NCBI RefSeq assembly: GCF_003576645.1
Contig: NC_044924.1
Span: 27,060,118 to 27,124,117, forward strand
DNA length: 64,000 nucleotides
Source of the DNA: Ipomoea triloba
Taxonomy: Eukaryota; Streptophyta; Magnoliopsida; Solanales; Convolvulaceae
Reading direction: 5' to 3'
Both the position numbers and the translations under genes were made by a program. The notes below the pieces were generated by a model. The model was given only the letters and a program-made list of their open reading frames with translations, ran no database searches and was not told the origin of the DNA. Positions 34,301-46,000 of this stretch are shown here, piece after piece (the first letter of the stretch is position 1; each line of letters starts with the position of its first letter).

Positions 34301-34519
34301 GTTTTTAACTTTTGGTATCTTTCGATTATTTTTGTGTTGCAGAATTTTATGGCGGATGCTGCGGCTGCTCCACAGACTCAGCAAGCTCCTCTTGCTGATC
34401 AAGGCTACAGTGCTTATGCACCCCCAGGGTCGATGTACTCGTCAGCCCCGCAAAACACAGGTATTCCTGGGCAAACTGGGGGCTACAGTTCAGTGTATGG
34501 TTCCAACTATGGCTATTAA
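28344..34519 (+). CDS. FLK: FLK-type KH-domain RNA-binding protein (flowering locus K homology domain), 463 aa, six coding exons
   Basis: Exons 28344-28682, 29900-30152, 32273-32421, 32502-32780, 33486-33680 and 34343-34519 (stop TAA) join in frame with GT-AG introns, 1392 nt in all. Domains: acidic N-terminus rich in Glu/Pro (1-55); [15 protein letters not shown] then KH1 (about 67-130, GRKG loop 83-86); KH2 (about 160-240, GKQG loop 175-178); a Pro/Gln/Tyr-rich linker (248-335); KH3 (about 344-405, GTNG loop 357-360); and a Gly/Tyr/Gln-rich tail ending YGSNYGY. Sequence and domain order match Arabidopsis FLK, a nuclear poly(C)-binding-type protein of the autonomous flowering pathway that lowers FLC expression. 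PEPPER is the nearest alternative but lacks this linker and tail. The start follows an apparent 5'-UTR acceptor. A 5'-UTR intron of about 1.5 kb with a matK NUPT, and a MITE upstream, may affect expression. Confidence 0.95.
31660..31855. repeat. Intronic tandem duplication in FLK intron 2
   Basis: Two copies about 105 bp apart share GATGAAATAACTGTTACAAT and TAGTTATAGATAATCAATAA. Intronic, no coding effect. Confidence 0.8.
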
Positions 34520-35000
34520 TCAGCGTCATGAGAAGCTTGATATCAGCTTTTTCCATTCTTTCCAACCTGTTATCTTTTTTTATTTATTTCTTTTTTATTT
34601 GGGGGTATAAAAAACCTAATAATCCCTAAGAAATTTGGCTGATATCTGTTATTGTACTACTAAATAGGCCTAGAAACAAACATCAAGTTGTACGATAGGT
34701 GTATTGTACCGTTTAGCTCTTGGCAACATTGAACCTAACCTTACCTTGCTTTGTCTGTCTTGCTTGTCAATTGATATGCTATTAGTATTTAGCCTTACCT
34801 CAAATGTTCGGTTCTCGATGTGTACTGCATGATGAGTATTTACTTAAATTGTAATGATTAGTAGGCTATCTGTATCCATGTAATTTTTTGAATTCTACAT
34901 GTATTCCCAAATATTATTCCTTGATGTGGCGTGTGACGGGCTCTGATAAATTATTTTTTCATGTGGGTCTCAATACAAGTGTCAACATCAAGATTTTGTA
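34520..35000. other. FLK 3'-UTR and spacer
   Basis: T-rich sequence after the stop codon, with a GTAATGATTAGTAGGC stretch and several AATAA-like signals. The polyadenylation site cannot be placed. No other gene seen. Confidence 0.5.
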
Positions 35001-35079
35001 TGGGAGTAAAAGTTGGAAGTATAAAGTGAGAGCACATCTAGGAAGTATAAAGTTGAACTTGATAGCAACTTCAATGGCT

Positions 35080-35400
35080 AAAGTGAAGTAAATTGCTGTC
35101 AAACGTTATTGTGCTCAAATTTTATGGACTAAGCAGTCTTTATTGGACTATGAAATTGTAGCTAAGGAGATCAACATCATGTATGGCAACACAAGTGCCA
35201 TAGCCATAACTCAAAATCATGTCTTGCACTCAATGATGAAACATATTGATGTCCGCCATCACTCCATAAGAGATCATGGGGAGAAAAAGAATGTTAAGAT
35301 TGAATATGTCAACACGGAGAAACAGCTTGCAGACATCTTAACAAAGCCCTTATGTGAGTCGAGACTTAAAACTAAAAATCGAGCTACGTATAATCAATAT
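35080..35400 (+). pseudogene. Copia RNase H C-terminal fragment
   Basis: The plus frame reads CAQILWTKQSLLDYEIVAKE, MYGNTSAIAITQNHVLHS, MKHIDVRHHSIRDHGEKKNV and EYVNTEKQLADILTKPL, the end of a Ty1/Copia RNase H (usually CDNTSAI and RTKHI). No LTR, reverse transcriptase or flanking duplication is visible. It is a scrap just downstream of FLK. Confidence 0.88.
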
Positions 35401-35717
35401 GAGGTAAAAAAAAATTGAAAATAATATGAGGCAATTTTGAATGTCGTTTTGGATCAAGGTCCATAATGCAGGGTGGATCTTGATCCATGGTATAACAATT
35501 GCCTAGTTAATAGTGGAAGCAGTTTTAATGATTTTTATGCACAATCCATAATAAACTTGCCATCATGCACCGTCATTAAAACAATTTTCTATCAGAACGT
35601 CTCACGAATCTTTATTTGTAAAACAGATCGTGTTTTTTATAAATATTACAATATCCCTCATAAATATTATGGAGTACAATTTGTCTCATAAGTAATTTTT
35701 CAACTCCTAATATTACA

Positions 35718-35890
35718 ATTTGCCAAGGACCTTGTAGTCCAGTGGCATCAAACCCTTCCCTTTATACGGGAGGTGGTGGGTTCGAGCCTCAGTGGGGGCA
35801 ATGCTGACTCTTGTGCTTCAATAGGTTGAGAAAAGTAGTTATGAACAGATACTGCATTGTAATAGAGTTAGTAGTATTCAAAAAAAAAAA
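35718..35890 (+). mobile_element. tRNA-derived SINE with 16-bp target-site duplication
   Basis: An A-box-like TAGTCCAGTGGCATC and a B-box GGTTCGAGCC (in GGTGGGTTCGAGCCTC) lie at normal tRNA spacing in the first 70 bp, followed by an unrelated body (CTTCAATAGGTTGAGA, TGCATTGTAATAGAGTTAG) and a poly(A) tail. The insertion is flanked by AACTCCTAATATTACA at 35702-35717 and 35891-35906. It is a Pol III retroposon, not a tRNA gene: the head lacks a tRNA 3' half. A diverged relative lies at 49969-50119. Confidence 0.92.
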
Positions 35891-35918
35891 AACTCCTAAT
35901 ATTACATTTTGATTTAAA

Positions 35919-35923
<5 letters not shown>

Positions 35924-35963
<40 letters not shown>
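35924..35963. repeat. (AT)n microsatellite at the 5' edge of an LTR element
   Basis: About 20 AT units. The last five bases ATATA form the target-site duplication of the element starting at 35964. Confidence 0.9.
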
Positions 35964-35967
<4 letters not shown>

Positions 35968-36278
35968 CATGTAAATATGTACGGTACGCTATGTATATGT
36001 AAAATGTATGGAAATAGAGAGAAAAATCAAGGAAATTGGCTCAAGAAGCTTTTCTTATTCATTCTTTAGAGAAGTTGTAGAGAGTAGAAGAGAAGTCTCC
36101 ATCTTAGAGAGACACCAGAGAAAAGAACCCCTTAATTGAAGGACTAATGTCCTTTATATAGGCCTAAGAGCTGACCCGATGACTTTGACTTTGATCAAAA
36201 CCGTTTGACCTCGACTCGACTACAAAAATGGGAGCGTGGACATATAGGGAGGTCAAAATTGGGAAATATTCTCTATCA
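35964..36278 (-). repeat. Left LTR (315 bp), single-copy TTTATATAGGC unit
   Basis: Starts TGATCATGTAAATATG and ends TATTCTCTATCA. It contains one CCTTTATATAGGCCTAAGAG unit with two CTTTGA hexamers, whereas the right LTR has three units. Confidence 0.9.
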
Positions 36279-37619
36279 AGTAGCCCCATGTCCGTGCTCC
36301 TGACGTCGAGCTAATGAGGAAGGATACGGGCTGGAAAATCTTACTATATAGTCCGCGACTTACGCTGGTTGCCTTGTTAAAAACCTTAGACTAAGAAAAA
36401 ACCCAATGGAAAAAATCTTAACCAAGGAAAAAAGAGTACACAACCTTAAGCGCCAATGAGGAAGATTCCGGGTTGGAAAAATTGATTGTATAGTCCGTGA
36501 CTTGCGCCCGTCTCCTCGTTAAAAATCTTAGACTAAGAAAAAACTCGATTGGAAAAAATCTTAGCTAAGGAAAAAAGAGTACAACCTTAAGCATAGTCTT
36601 TTGGACTAGAAGAGTCGCGCGAACTCTCCCGATCTAGTGATCAGATTTCCGATTTGAGAGGTCAAATTTTACTGATCTAATGACCGGATTATTAGTTATG
36701 ACCAGGAGGTCAAACTAATCATGATTTAGGGATTCAATTTTACCAATCGAGGGACTAGACTTGCCTACGATCTAAAGTTCGAACCTTACCAATCAAAAGA
36801 TTGGGTTTCACAAATCGGGAGATTGAATTTTTAATGAGATCTAGCGATCAAGTCTTTACCAATCAAGGGATTGGATTTATTCAGGGTCTAAGGACCTCTA
36901 TTGATCTTACCGATCATAAGTGGGGAACACTTCTCCCAATGCCCTTTACTTAGGCTAATCGACCGTGACTAGTTTGAGCTTGGTCAAACCTTGACCTAAA
37001 TTACCCGGCTCCAAGATCGTTCTTAGTTGATCGCGCGTGGTTAGTTTTGATTACCACGTTAATCATTATGACGGATTTTTAAAAATCGAAATTATTTGAA
37101 CGAGACATTTTTTCCCCTTTTATGCTCGGTTTACGAACCGAGAATCCCAAGTGGAGGGACGCTAGGAGACTCGAAAGTCTAATGAGATCGCAAAGGTCAA
37201 TATGCTCGGGAATTGCATTACGGTCGGGAATTGCTTTAGTGAGCTCCGTAGGTCGAGGGAGTTGCCCTACAATCCTATGTTGCGAGAATCGTCAGCACAA
37301 GGGAGTAGATACGATGGTTTCCCGAGCTTGTTTTCAATTTTGACAACGATCGGGAAATGACTCAATCGAGTTCACGGTGCCGATGCATTAGACCATTCTT
37401 AGAGTATCAGTGGTCAATTTGCCTAACTTATAGGATAGGACTTTGGGGATTCACGAGGTTTAAACTTACTGATCACGGGATCAGACCTCTAACACGATAG
37501 AGGGATTGAATGTTACCGATCAAGCAATCGAATTTTTAACTTGACCAAGCGATCAATCTTTACCAATCTAGAGATTGCATTTACCTGGGGCGAGAAGTCC
37601 GACTTGGCGGACGTAATTG

Positions 37620-37965
37620 CCTACTACGTAGGGCTTACACCGAGATATGGTCTCGGGCTCATCGTGTCGATGGTGGCAATGTTGACCTAATCAGGCTTAA
37701 GGCGCCGGTGGTGGTAATGTCGACCTAACCGAACTTACTTGCCCACAACGTAGGGCTTAATGCCGAGAACTGGTCCCGGGCTCATCGTGTCGATAGTGGC
37801 AATGCCGACCTAATCGGGCTTAAGCCGCCAATGGTGGTAATGCCGACTTAACCAGACTTACTTGCCTACAACGTAGGGTTTATGTCAATATATGGTCTCG
37901 GGCTTACAGGGCCGGTGGTGGCAGTGCCGACCTAATCGGGCCTTGTACACGACTAATCTGCATAC
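37620..37965. repeat. Interior tandem repeat of LARD-like element, unit about 120-130 bp
   Basis: About 2.7 copies share CGTAGGGCTTA, GGTCTCGGGCTCATCGTGTC and GCCGACCTAATCGGGC. Relatively GC-rich compared with the surrounding DNA. Confidence 0.85.
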
Positions 37966-38079
37966 ATGATTGTGCTACAAATTAAATTACAAAGCAAAGT
38001 AATTGAAGGTAACTTCTCCCTCGTCGGTATGGAGACCGTAGTTTTTTCCGACTTTTCGATCGTTTAACGATCGAAAATG

Positions 38080-38340
38080 GGCACCTTATTCCCAATGCCT
38101 TATAACCGGGAAAATAAACGGGCACCTTGCTCCCGAAGTGGGCATTATACACCCAAAGATGGGTCCGAGGACCATAACGGGCACCTTGCTCCCGTGGTGG
38201 ATATCTTACTCCCAAAGATCGGTCTGAAGACCATAATCGGCACCTTGCTCCCGTGGTGGGCACCTTACTCCCAAAGATCAGTCTGAGGACCATAGCGGAC
38301 ACCTTGCTTCCATGGTAGGCGCCTTACTCCCATAGATCGG
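38080..38340. repeat. Interior tandem repeat of LARD-like element, unit about 65 bp
   Basis: Four copies share GGGCACCTTGCTCCCGTGGT and CTTACTCCCAAAGATC(A/G)GT. The short frames here are shadows of the repeat. Confidence 0.85.
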
Positions 38341-39097
38341 TTCGAGAACAGGTAAAAAAATGCCTAGTTCGTAGAGACTTATGCCGAGTTTTAATCCCGG
38401 ACTTACACCAAATCCACCATGCACAAAGAAAGTTAAAACCATCACTTCTATCCGAAAGTTAATCTGTCATGCCATTTTAACAATTAAAAGTTAAAACCAT
38501 CGCTTCTATCAGAAATAGTGCTGCCACTTCATCCCATTGCAATTTCCCACGTCAATTTAATTTCCAATATCAGTAAATAGTGCTGCCACTTTTCACACCT
38601 AATCTCGCCGCATGCAAGCCAGACACACCACCAGACGAATGCTAGGAGGGGAAAAAAAACTTCAGCTCTTACTTAAACTCCAAAACATGGAAGATACCGG
38701 TGGTGGACGACATTGGACCGTCGAACAAGAGAGAGAGAGCAGAGATGGCGATGGCCGACACCGGCGACCTTCGGCGGGTTCTCCTATGGCGTGTCGCGCT
38801 GGCGGACGAGCCGGAGATGTCTGGTTTTCTTGACCCGCGGAGGTTTTAATGGAACACACCCTCCTGGCCATGATTAGCCCACCGAGGATGTGATGATGCT
38901 TTGAAATCCAAATTCGAGCCTCACAACATGAGGTTTACATGCCAAGTAGACCTTTTGACCCATTTATTCCATTCTTGTCGTTGTCGTTACCGCCGGAGAA
39001 ACAAGGAATTAAAGGCGAAGAAATTCTTCCTTTCAAATGACCAGAGAAAGTAGATGAGGAACACGGCTTTTTGTTGCATTCCCCGCGGACAGCACCA

Positions 39098-39565
39098 TTT
39101 GATCATGTAAATATGTACGGTATGCTATGTATATGTAAAATGTATAGAAATAGAGAGAGAAATCAAGGAAATTGGCACAAGAAGCTTTTCTTATTCATTC
39201 TTTAGAGAAGTTCTAGAGAGTAGAAGAGAAGTCTCCATCTCAGAGAGGGAGACTAGAGAAAAGAACCCCTTAATCGAAGGACTAAGGTCCTTTATATAGG
39301 CCTAAGAGCTTACCCATTAACTTTGACTTTGATCCGAACTGTTTAACCCCGACTCGTTTATATAGGCTTAAGAGCTGTCCCATTGACTTTGACTTTGACT
39401 TTGATCCGAACTCTTTAACCCCGACTCGTTTATATAGGCTTAAGAGCTGTCCCATTGACTTTGACTTTGACTTTGACTTTGATCCGAACCGTTTGACCCC
39501 GACTTGACTACAAAACGAGAGCATAGACATATAGGGAGGTCAAAGCCGGGAAATATTCCCTATCA
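39098..39565 (-). repeat. Right LTR (468 bp) with threefold internal expansion
   Basis: Homologous to the left LTR. A unit of about 65-75 bp beginning TTTATATAGGC is present three times (about 39290-39495), with two, three and four CTTTGA hexamers respectively. Confidence 0.9.
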
Positions 39566-39570
39566 ATATA

Positions 39571-40280
39571 TATTATCAAAAGTAGCACATTTTTTCCTCA
39601 TAATTATTACACTTTCTATAACAATCAATCGTTTTATCTATGATTAGTATTATTTTTTTTTTCTCATAGGTAATTGTTCAACCTTTAAATATTAAGGAGT
39701 ACATTTTAATTTAAAAGTATTAAATTTTTCTTTAAAAATATTATACTTTCTCTTATAAAGAACAATTTATTCCTAATTAGTATTACATGCATTTATCAAC
39801 CCGTATCACAAAACACTCACCTGTAATAAACATTATAGTTAATAAATAGTAATGGATTAGGAATAAGAGTAATGGTAAATTATCCTCTTAAATTTATCTT
39901 ATACTCCGTAATATTTCCTTTATGATGTGATATAATTAGTTTTCTTTTGTATTTAATTTCTTCTCTCAAACTTCACCCATGTGACCAGTTGAGCTGTCGG
40001 TTGTATTTAATTTCTAAGTAGACTGAAGATAGTCCGTTCATGACAGTAAAAAATATAAAGAGTTTTACTGCTACATTAAGAGTTAACAACTAAGCGACAT
40101 TTTTAAGAGGAAAAAAAAACATTTTTATATGAATTTTACACCATCTATGATCATAAAACAGTCATAATCTAAAATTGTAATATGTCTGGGGATGTAATAT
40201 CACAAATTCACAACTACATTAGCACTCAAACCTCATCTAGAAAGGATAATAAATTTCACAACCAAAGGAAACCACAAAAT
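39571..40280. other. AT-rich intergenic DNA between LTR element and VPS36 3' end
   Basis: No gene, RNA or bounded repeat seen. Confidence 0.5.
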
Positions 40281-40597
40281 CATTTTGGAACAAGAACATG
40301 CCTCGATTTGAAGCACACGAGAATAGACAAATAGATGGTCTATCCCCATCTCTCTCTCCGTGCTTCATCTCGCTAATTTACATTTAGCAACCTAACACAA
40401 ATTTCATTATTGTCTGGGATTAGACTTTTTGTGTAGACGAGCATGTAAATATCAATCTCTGTCTACAACACCTATCGCAGAGAAGAGAAGAAAAATCCTC
40501 TTTACCTAGTTGTTCTTCTCCCTTTAAACATCTTTCTTGCGTGTTTGGATTTTGTTGCCGAGCAAGAACAGTCTGCCTAAAGTATCATCGTTATCAC
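40281..40597 (-). other. Possible terminal exon / 3'-UTR of VPS36
   Basis: Minus-strand sequence opens after the acceptor TTTTCCAG (about 40598-40605). Spliced to the GTAAGT donor that overlaps the stop of exon 7 (exon ending at T 43044), the frame would replace the last Leu by about 24 residues (CDNDDTLGRLFLLGNKIQTR and a few more) and stop at GTT-TAA near 40525. The extra tail does not resemble known VPS36 ends, so this may instead be a 3'-UTR exon or unspliced. Confidence 0.3.
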
Positions 40598-42389
40598 CTG
40601 GAAAATGTACAACATCATGAAAGAAGGCAATAGTCAGAACATCATTCCAGCTAATAACAGTCTGCCTGGAAACAGTACAGCTTCAAAGTATAAAACTGTA
40701 AAGAATTAGTACAAAATAATACGTTTAGGCTGAGGCGGAGTCTATCCATTTCGCATAGGTTCCATGATCTTTCACTCTGTAGGATTCACATGAATAACAC
40801 AACTTAGTTTTTAACTCTGAGGAAAGCTGTGCAATGCAGAATTGCAAAGAGCAGAAGCTAAACAGCATTCATCAGGTAATGTAACTCAAATATGCATACA
40901 ATTACAAATACAGACTTCAAATCTTGAAGAGCTAATTTAAGGAGCTGTACAAACAAGACATCCCAAAGCAATAGCACAACTTCCATGGAACACATTGACA
41001 TGAAATTGAAATATTATCAGATAATTTCCTACAATTTTAGTATAAATACAGAACAATCATCGATTCAATTAAAAGCATTCTGATTCACTTAATTCCATAG
41101 ACCCATATGCAATGGAAAAATAATGCATCCAATTCTGATGCAGAACATCCAATTCTAGTAATGTCATGTCTAGTGGTTCAAGAAAAAGCCTCAGACAGTT
41201 AAAGATGGACACACATATCACGAATTCTTTCTCCACTCAGCATAATTATTTCCCAGCGTCTCTTTTCATTTATATAAAATCATAACGAAAGAAACAAAAA
41301 TGTTCCAATCTCATTCACTCTGGAAAGGGATGACAGGGAAAATTCCATGAGCAGTTAAGTTTCAAGAGAAAATCTATCACTCCTATCAGCCTATCCATTC
41401 AAAAAAATGCCTACTGATACAGGGAAAATATCAAAATATTTAAGTTTGCAAATTTCACTAAACTCATGAGCACTGTGAACAAAGGGAGCAAGAAAATTTA
41501 TTTGCTTTTTTTTTTGGTTATCCAAATTACCTCATTCAGGGGGTGGCAATATGGATTCCCATGGTAAATTAATATAGAAATAATGATTTATTTTTTTTCT
41601 AAAGTTCCATCAAATAAATTGATTTATTATGTAAAATCTCATTTTACTATCATACAAAAGAAAATAAAATTATATTATGAGCATAAACTTACCTAGCAAG
41701 ATGAGCTCTGGAAAGGTATTCATTACACTTGAATGGGATGTTTAACACATTTTAAACTGAAATACTGAATATCCATTGGTAAAATGTTCATTCAGTTTAA
41801 AGTAAATATTCAATATCATAATGCTCATTGACACTTTAACTGATTGTTCAATTCCCATTCAATCCAATAATATATCTTGTACTTGGAAATAATTTAATTA
41901 CTCCATATTAATTACATGTTTGTTATACATTTGAAATCTTAGTAAGTATACCACTAACCACATGGGCATGCAACATTCTTACTGATTTTGTTTCAAAATT
42001 ATGTCACAGTTGAACAAACAAGTCAATCAGCGCTACCATTAATAAAATTACTAGTAATCTATCAGAAGCTCCCTACAAGTTTCTCTTCAATAGCAAATTA
42101 TAAGTATAAATCAACATATTCCCTCCATCCCATTAATATTCTCCTATTTGCCATTTTCTTGGTCAATGTGTAAATTTTACTTCAAGTTTTGATACTCTTA
42201 AACATGACTAAAAAGCCAATTGAAGCATGACTACTTAGTACCCAAGCCTATGCCTTAAATCTTTTGATTTTATGGCTATACTGGACTAAATTGGCTGCAC
42301 ATTCACTAATTAAATAATCCAAACCTATTATTACAGAAATGGACCTTTCCATACTCGATTTCATGTAATCTTAAAATCAAACTTTGTGG

Positions 42390-42580
42390 GTTCTATGGTA
42401 CCAACTATAATAATATGTTCTAACAATCATAAGAAAGAAAAATAAATAAATACATGCACACACACACATAATCTAGAAACCCTGCGTTCTATGGTACCAA
42501 CTATAATAATATGTTCTAACAATCATAAGAAAGAAAAATAAATAAATACATGCACACACACACATAATCTAGAAACCCTT
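42390..42580. repeat. 96-bp tandem duplication downstream of VPS36
   Basis: The segment starting TTCTATGGTACCAACTATAA (42391) recurs at 42487, both ending in an ACACACACACACAT run and AATCTAGAAACCCT, nearly identical. Confidence 0.95.
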
Positions 42581-43038
42581 CGAAAAATAGCAAATTAGCA
42601 TTTCCTATCAAAGAGAAAATGACATAACAATAGCAAAAAGCATGTTGTCTTGTGCGTTTTCTTTGCATCTGTTAACTTTTACTGAACCCAAACTTCTTCA
42701 AGATCTTAAAAATTCACAGTTAGTGGGCAGCATCAGCGATATTTATTCACCATATAACAAATAACATGCATAAGACCACCTCAAGCAAGAAAGCTAATTC
42801 AAAATGGTACTCTTAAATTTTACTAAGAAGCCTATTTTCTTGTTGTCCTTAAAAAGAAAATTAATGAATGGACATCCCCAAAAACTTCAACATATTTATG
42901 AAGGAAATAACTTGAGGAAGTTTATCAGTGCCCCATAAAAATGCAACAAAAGTGTGAATACCATCATACTAAAAAATAAAGAAGAAAGATAATTTTTATA
43001 TTCCAATAGTTTGATTTGCTGAAGTGTATTTTTGTTAC

Positions 43039-46000
43039 TTACAAGTATATATCATCAGCATCAATGTCTTGAAACAGATTGATAAAGAACCTAAATCCAT
43101 CAGGGCTTACATCTCTGCATAACAATCCTGAAAACAGTATAAAGTTGCACTGTTAATTGCCTGTGTATATAAACTGATTTTTGGACTTTGATTGTGTTTC
43201 CATAAAAAAAAATTTTAAAACAAAACCCTAATCTTGCCGACTAAAAGCATTTGTTCTCTTATTGTTTTTCTTTTGATACAGCAAAGGAAGGACGGTAAAT
43301 AAAATGTATTCTTAGTAAATTCCTTGTAAAGCTTACAGAATAAAAATGCATGTGCAATATTATTTGGAAGTCTTGGAACACTAGAAATATATATTATAAA
43401 AAAAAAAATACATGCTCATTGGTAAAAAATTAACTACCATATCTTACAGGCATTGTAGCCTGATAACAATCCATCAATGACTAATAACACATTATGCACA
43501 GCAATGGCATTGCAAATGATTTGGCAAAGAAATACCTTTCCCCTCAGCAGCAAGAAGATGCTCCTTGGCCATAGCTGGAGCAACCCCAAGAGTCATTGCA
43601 GCATCACTAGCACTGATCCCAGCTCGTAAAGCATCAGCTTTAGTCACCAAGGATTTAATCCTAGCAAATACCTGGATGTAGTAGTACAAATTGATTGATA
43701 AAAGAAAGCAAGTAAATCATATGTTTCAGTTTCAAGTAATTGAAAAAATTCAATTACTTTGCAAACCATGTGAACATCATTAATCAATACCAGCATGCTA
43801 GAATGCCAAAGCCTTCTAGGAAAAGATCAAGCTTGTTACACTTAAAACAGCATCTCATCATTCAAGAATGCAACACATATTTTTGCCCTAGCTTACTCAA
43901 CCATGGGCTTGTACCTACATTCCCACTGAAAAGGGAAAGTAGTAGTGAAAGAACAAAAAACTGAACACTTGAGCAACAATGCAACATTGTGCATTTTGTG
44001 TCCACAGCAGTTCCCCATCGCAGTGAAAATGTTAACAATGAACTTCTTTCAGCCTAGTTTTAGATTATTTAGTTCTTCTGTGGATATTTTGCTCTGCCGA
44101 AGACCTAATGAACAACAGCAGAGCTTTGAGTTGGGCAGAATTGGAGGAAACATTAAAACATCATCCAGGCAATTGCAAAATTGTCCCCAACCAGTATGGG
44201 GTAGATTTCACAAAAGAGTTTTACTTCTTTAATTCAAATGATGCGCTATTTCATCATTTCCATATTTTTCCAAAATTTGAGAACATAGAAATTAATTTTG
44301 TTTTTTTTTTTTTTGGAATCAAACATAACTAGGGTTCCAGGAAGTAAAACAGTAGGGGAAATCCAATGTCTTGGCATGCTGTCCTAGCAAACATTCATCC
44401 ATCTAGCATCAAGTTGTCTTGACTATGTGTCCAGTTGCATGTCTTGCATCATAAATGTTATAACATCAAATACGCCTAGCACTCATGGATTGAAGACCCT
44501 ACTTGTCTATTCATATTAAGAAACTGAAGTTAAATGATGGTTAAAGTGATTTGTATAGAAAAGAAGATACTATGATGACAAATTATAACTGAAATAAAGG
44601 GAGCCTTATTCGCACAGTACTTTCACCAGATAGGGTAGCATCAACATAACATCATTTGTGGTATAATAGAAATTACCTCATTGTCACTTTGGCTCTTGTT
44701 TTGGATGACCACAACACCACTATCAAACTTGCGAAGCATCACAGGACTGTTACAAATATGAAATATATACTTTTACTTTTCTCTTATGTTAATTTTGTTA
44801 AATGAAAGATTGACATATGCAGAAAATAAAATATGCAAGAGAATAGAAAGTGAGAAACACATGTAGTTTTGAAGAAAATGTAAGACCTACACATCAAACT
44901 TCTCCCATAGAGAACATGCACGCATCAAGTCATCAGGGGATATCAATTCTGCAAAGTTTTAAAATAATAATAATAATTGAAAAAGAGGGAACAATTATAC
45001 AAAATGCATCAAATCATCAGGGGATATCAATTCTGTAAAAAGATAGAACAATTATAAAAATTATTTTAAAATTGAGAAAGGGTTCAACACTTCAACATGA
45101 AACTTGAATAACTTTTTTAAAAAATAAAAATAAAAAAGTGAAAACAATATACTTCTATAAAGAAGGTTCATGATAATGGTGGATATATGTTTTGCGCATG
45201 TGCGCACAGAGATTACCTGTTCCACGGGCGCGATTGAATAGGCAATAAGCATCAATGAGATTAATCATTCCTCCTGCCCTATCAAGGGGAATCCTGATAA
45301 AATCTGCCAACTAAAACCGCACATAAGTGGGTATGTTGCAATACTTCTACAGTTCTACGCAGACATTTGATAACAGAAAGATAAAGCAGTGGAAATTAAA
45401 ATATTCCACATTGTGCAACATCAATCCTTAAATCTATGTCCTGATCACCACACACAAAAAAGGAGAAGATAAGGAAAAATAACACATTTGCTCTTGATGA
45501 AGCCAATAGTAAAGCATCCAGGATTTGGTCTGTGATTAAAAAATTTTACTTTCCTAAAAATATGACACTACCCATTAACTAATTTTTCAAATGTAGCAAA
45601 TTCAAGTTACCAATACAAGTTATTCACAACTTGATTTCTTCTACAACCATCAAACTCCATTTCAAGATTATACAATATCTCTATCTTAATCACCTGTAAT
45701 TACAATTGCACCAAATAATAGCACAGACAACGCCAAGAGGAGATACCTGTCGAGATAATTGTTGATGATACAAGGCACCTGCAGACTCTTTGGTAACTGG
45801 AGATGCTATACCAACACTTAGTAACCAATCTTGCATCTCTTCCTTTGTACCCAAATCCTCATCATTTGTGCCTGTGTGAGAGCTCGAACTGGAAAGAAGT
45901 TTCAATCTCATCTTCTCAGCTAGCATCACCATCTCTTTAGCCTTACTCTGTGAAACAATTCATAATTGTTATTTAGCTTTACCTGAGTACTTAGATAATC

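Larger units (their letters stand above)
35964..39565 (-). mobile_element. Non-autonomous LTR retroelement (LARD-like), 3.6 kb
   Basis: Direct LTRs at 35964-36278 and 39098-39565 have TG...CA ends (TGATCATGTAAAT, CCCTATCA) and are flanked by ATATA (35959-35963 and 39566-39570). On the minus strand the right LTR is followed by TGGTGCTGTCCGCGGGGAA, resembling the TGGCGCCGTC-type primer-binding site of Tat-lineage Gypsy elements, so orientation is probably minus. The 2.8-kb interior has no gag or pol domain but several tandem repeats: a pair of about 148 bp at 36330-36600, about 120-130-bp units at 37620-37960, and about 65-bp units at 38080-38340. Confidence 0.85.

Noticed and set aside
35738..35800. 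Possible tRNA gene
   Set aside because: A and B boxes are present, but there is no tRNA 3' half or acceptor stem; poly(A) tail and target duplication show a SINE.
37980..38340. Overlapping frames of about 70-106 codons on both strands
   Set aside because: They simply read through the 65-bp tandem repeat of the LTR element.
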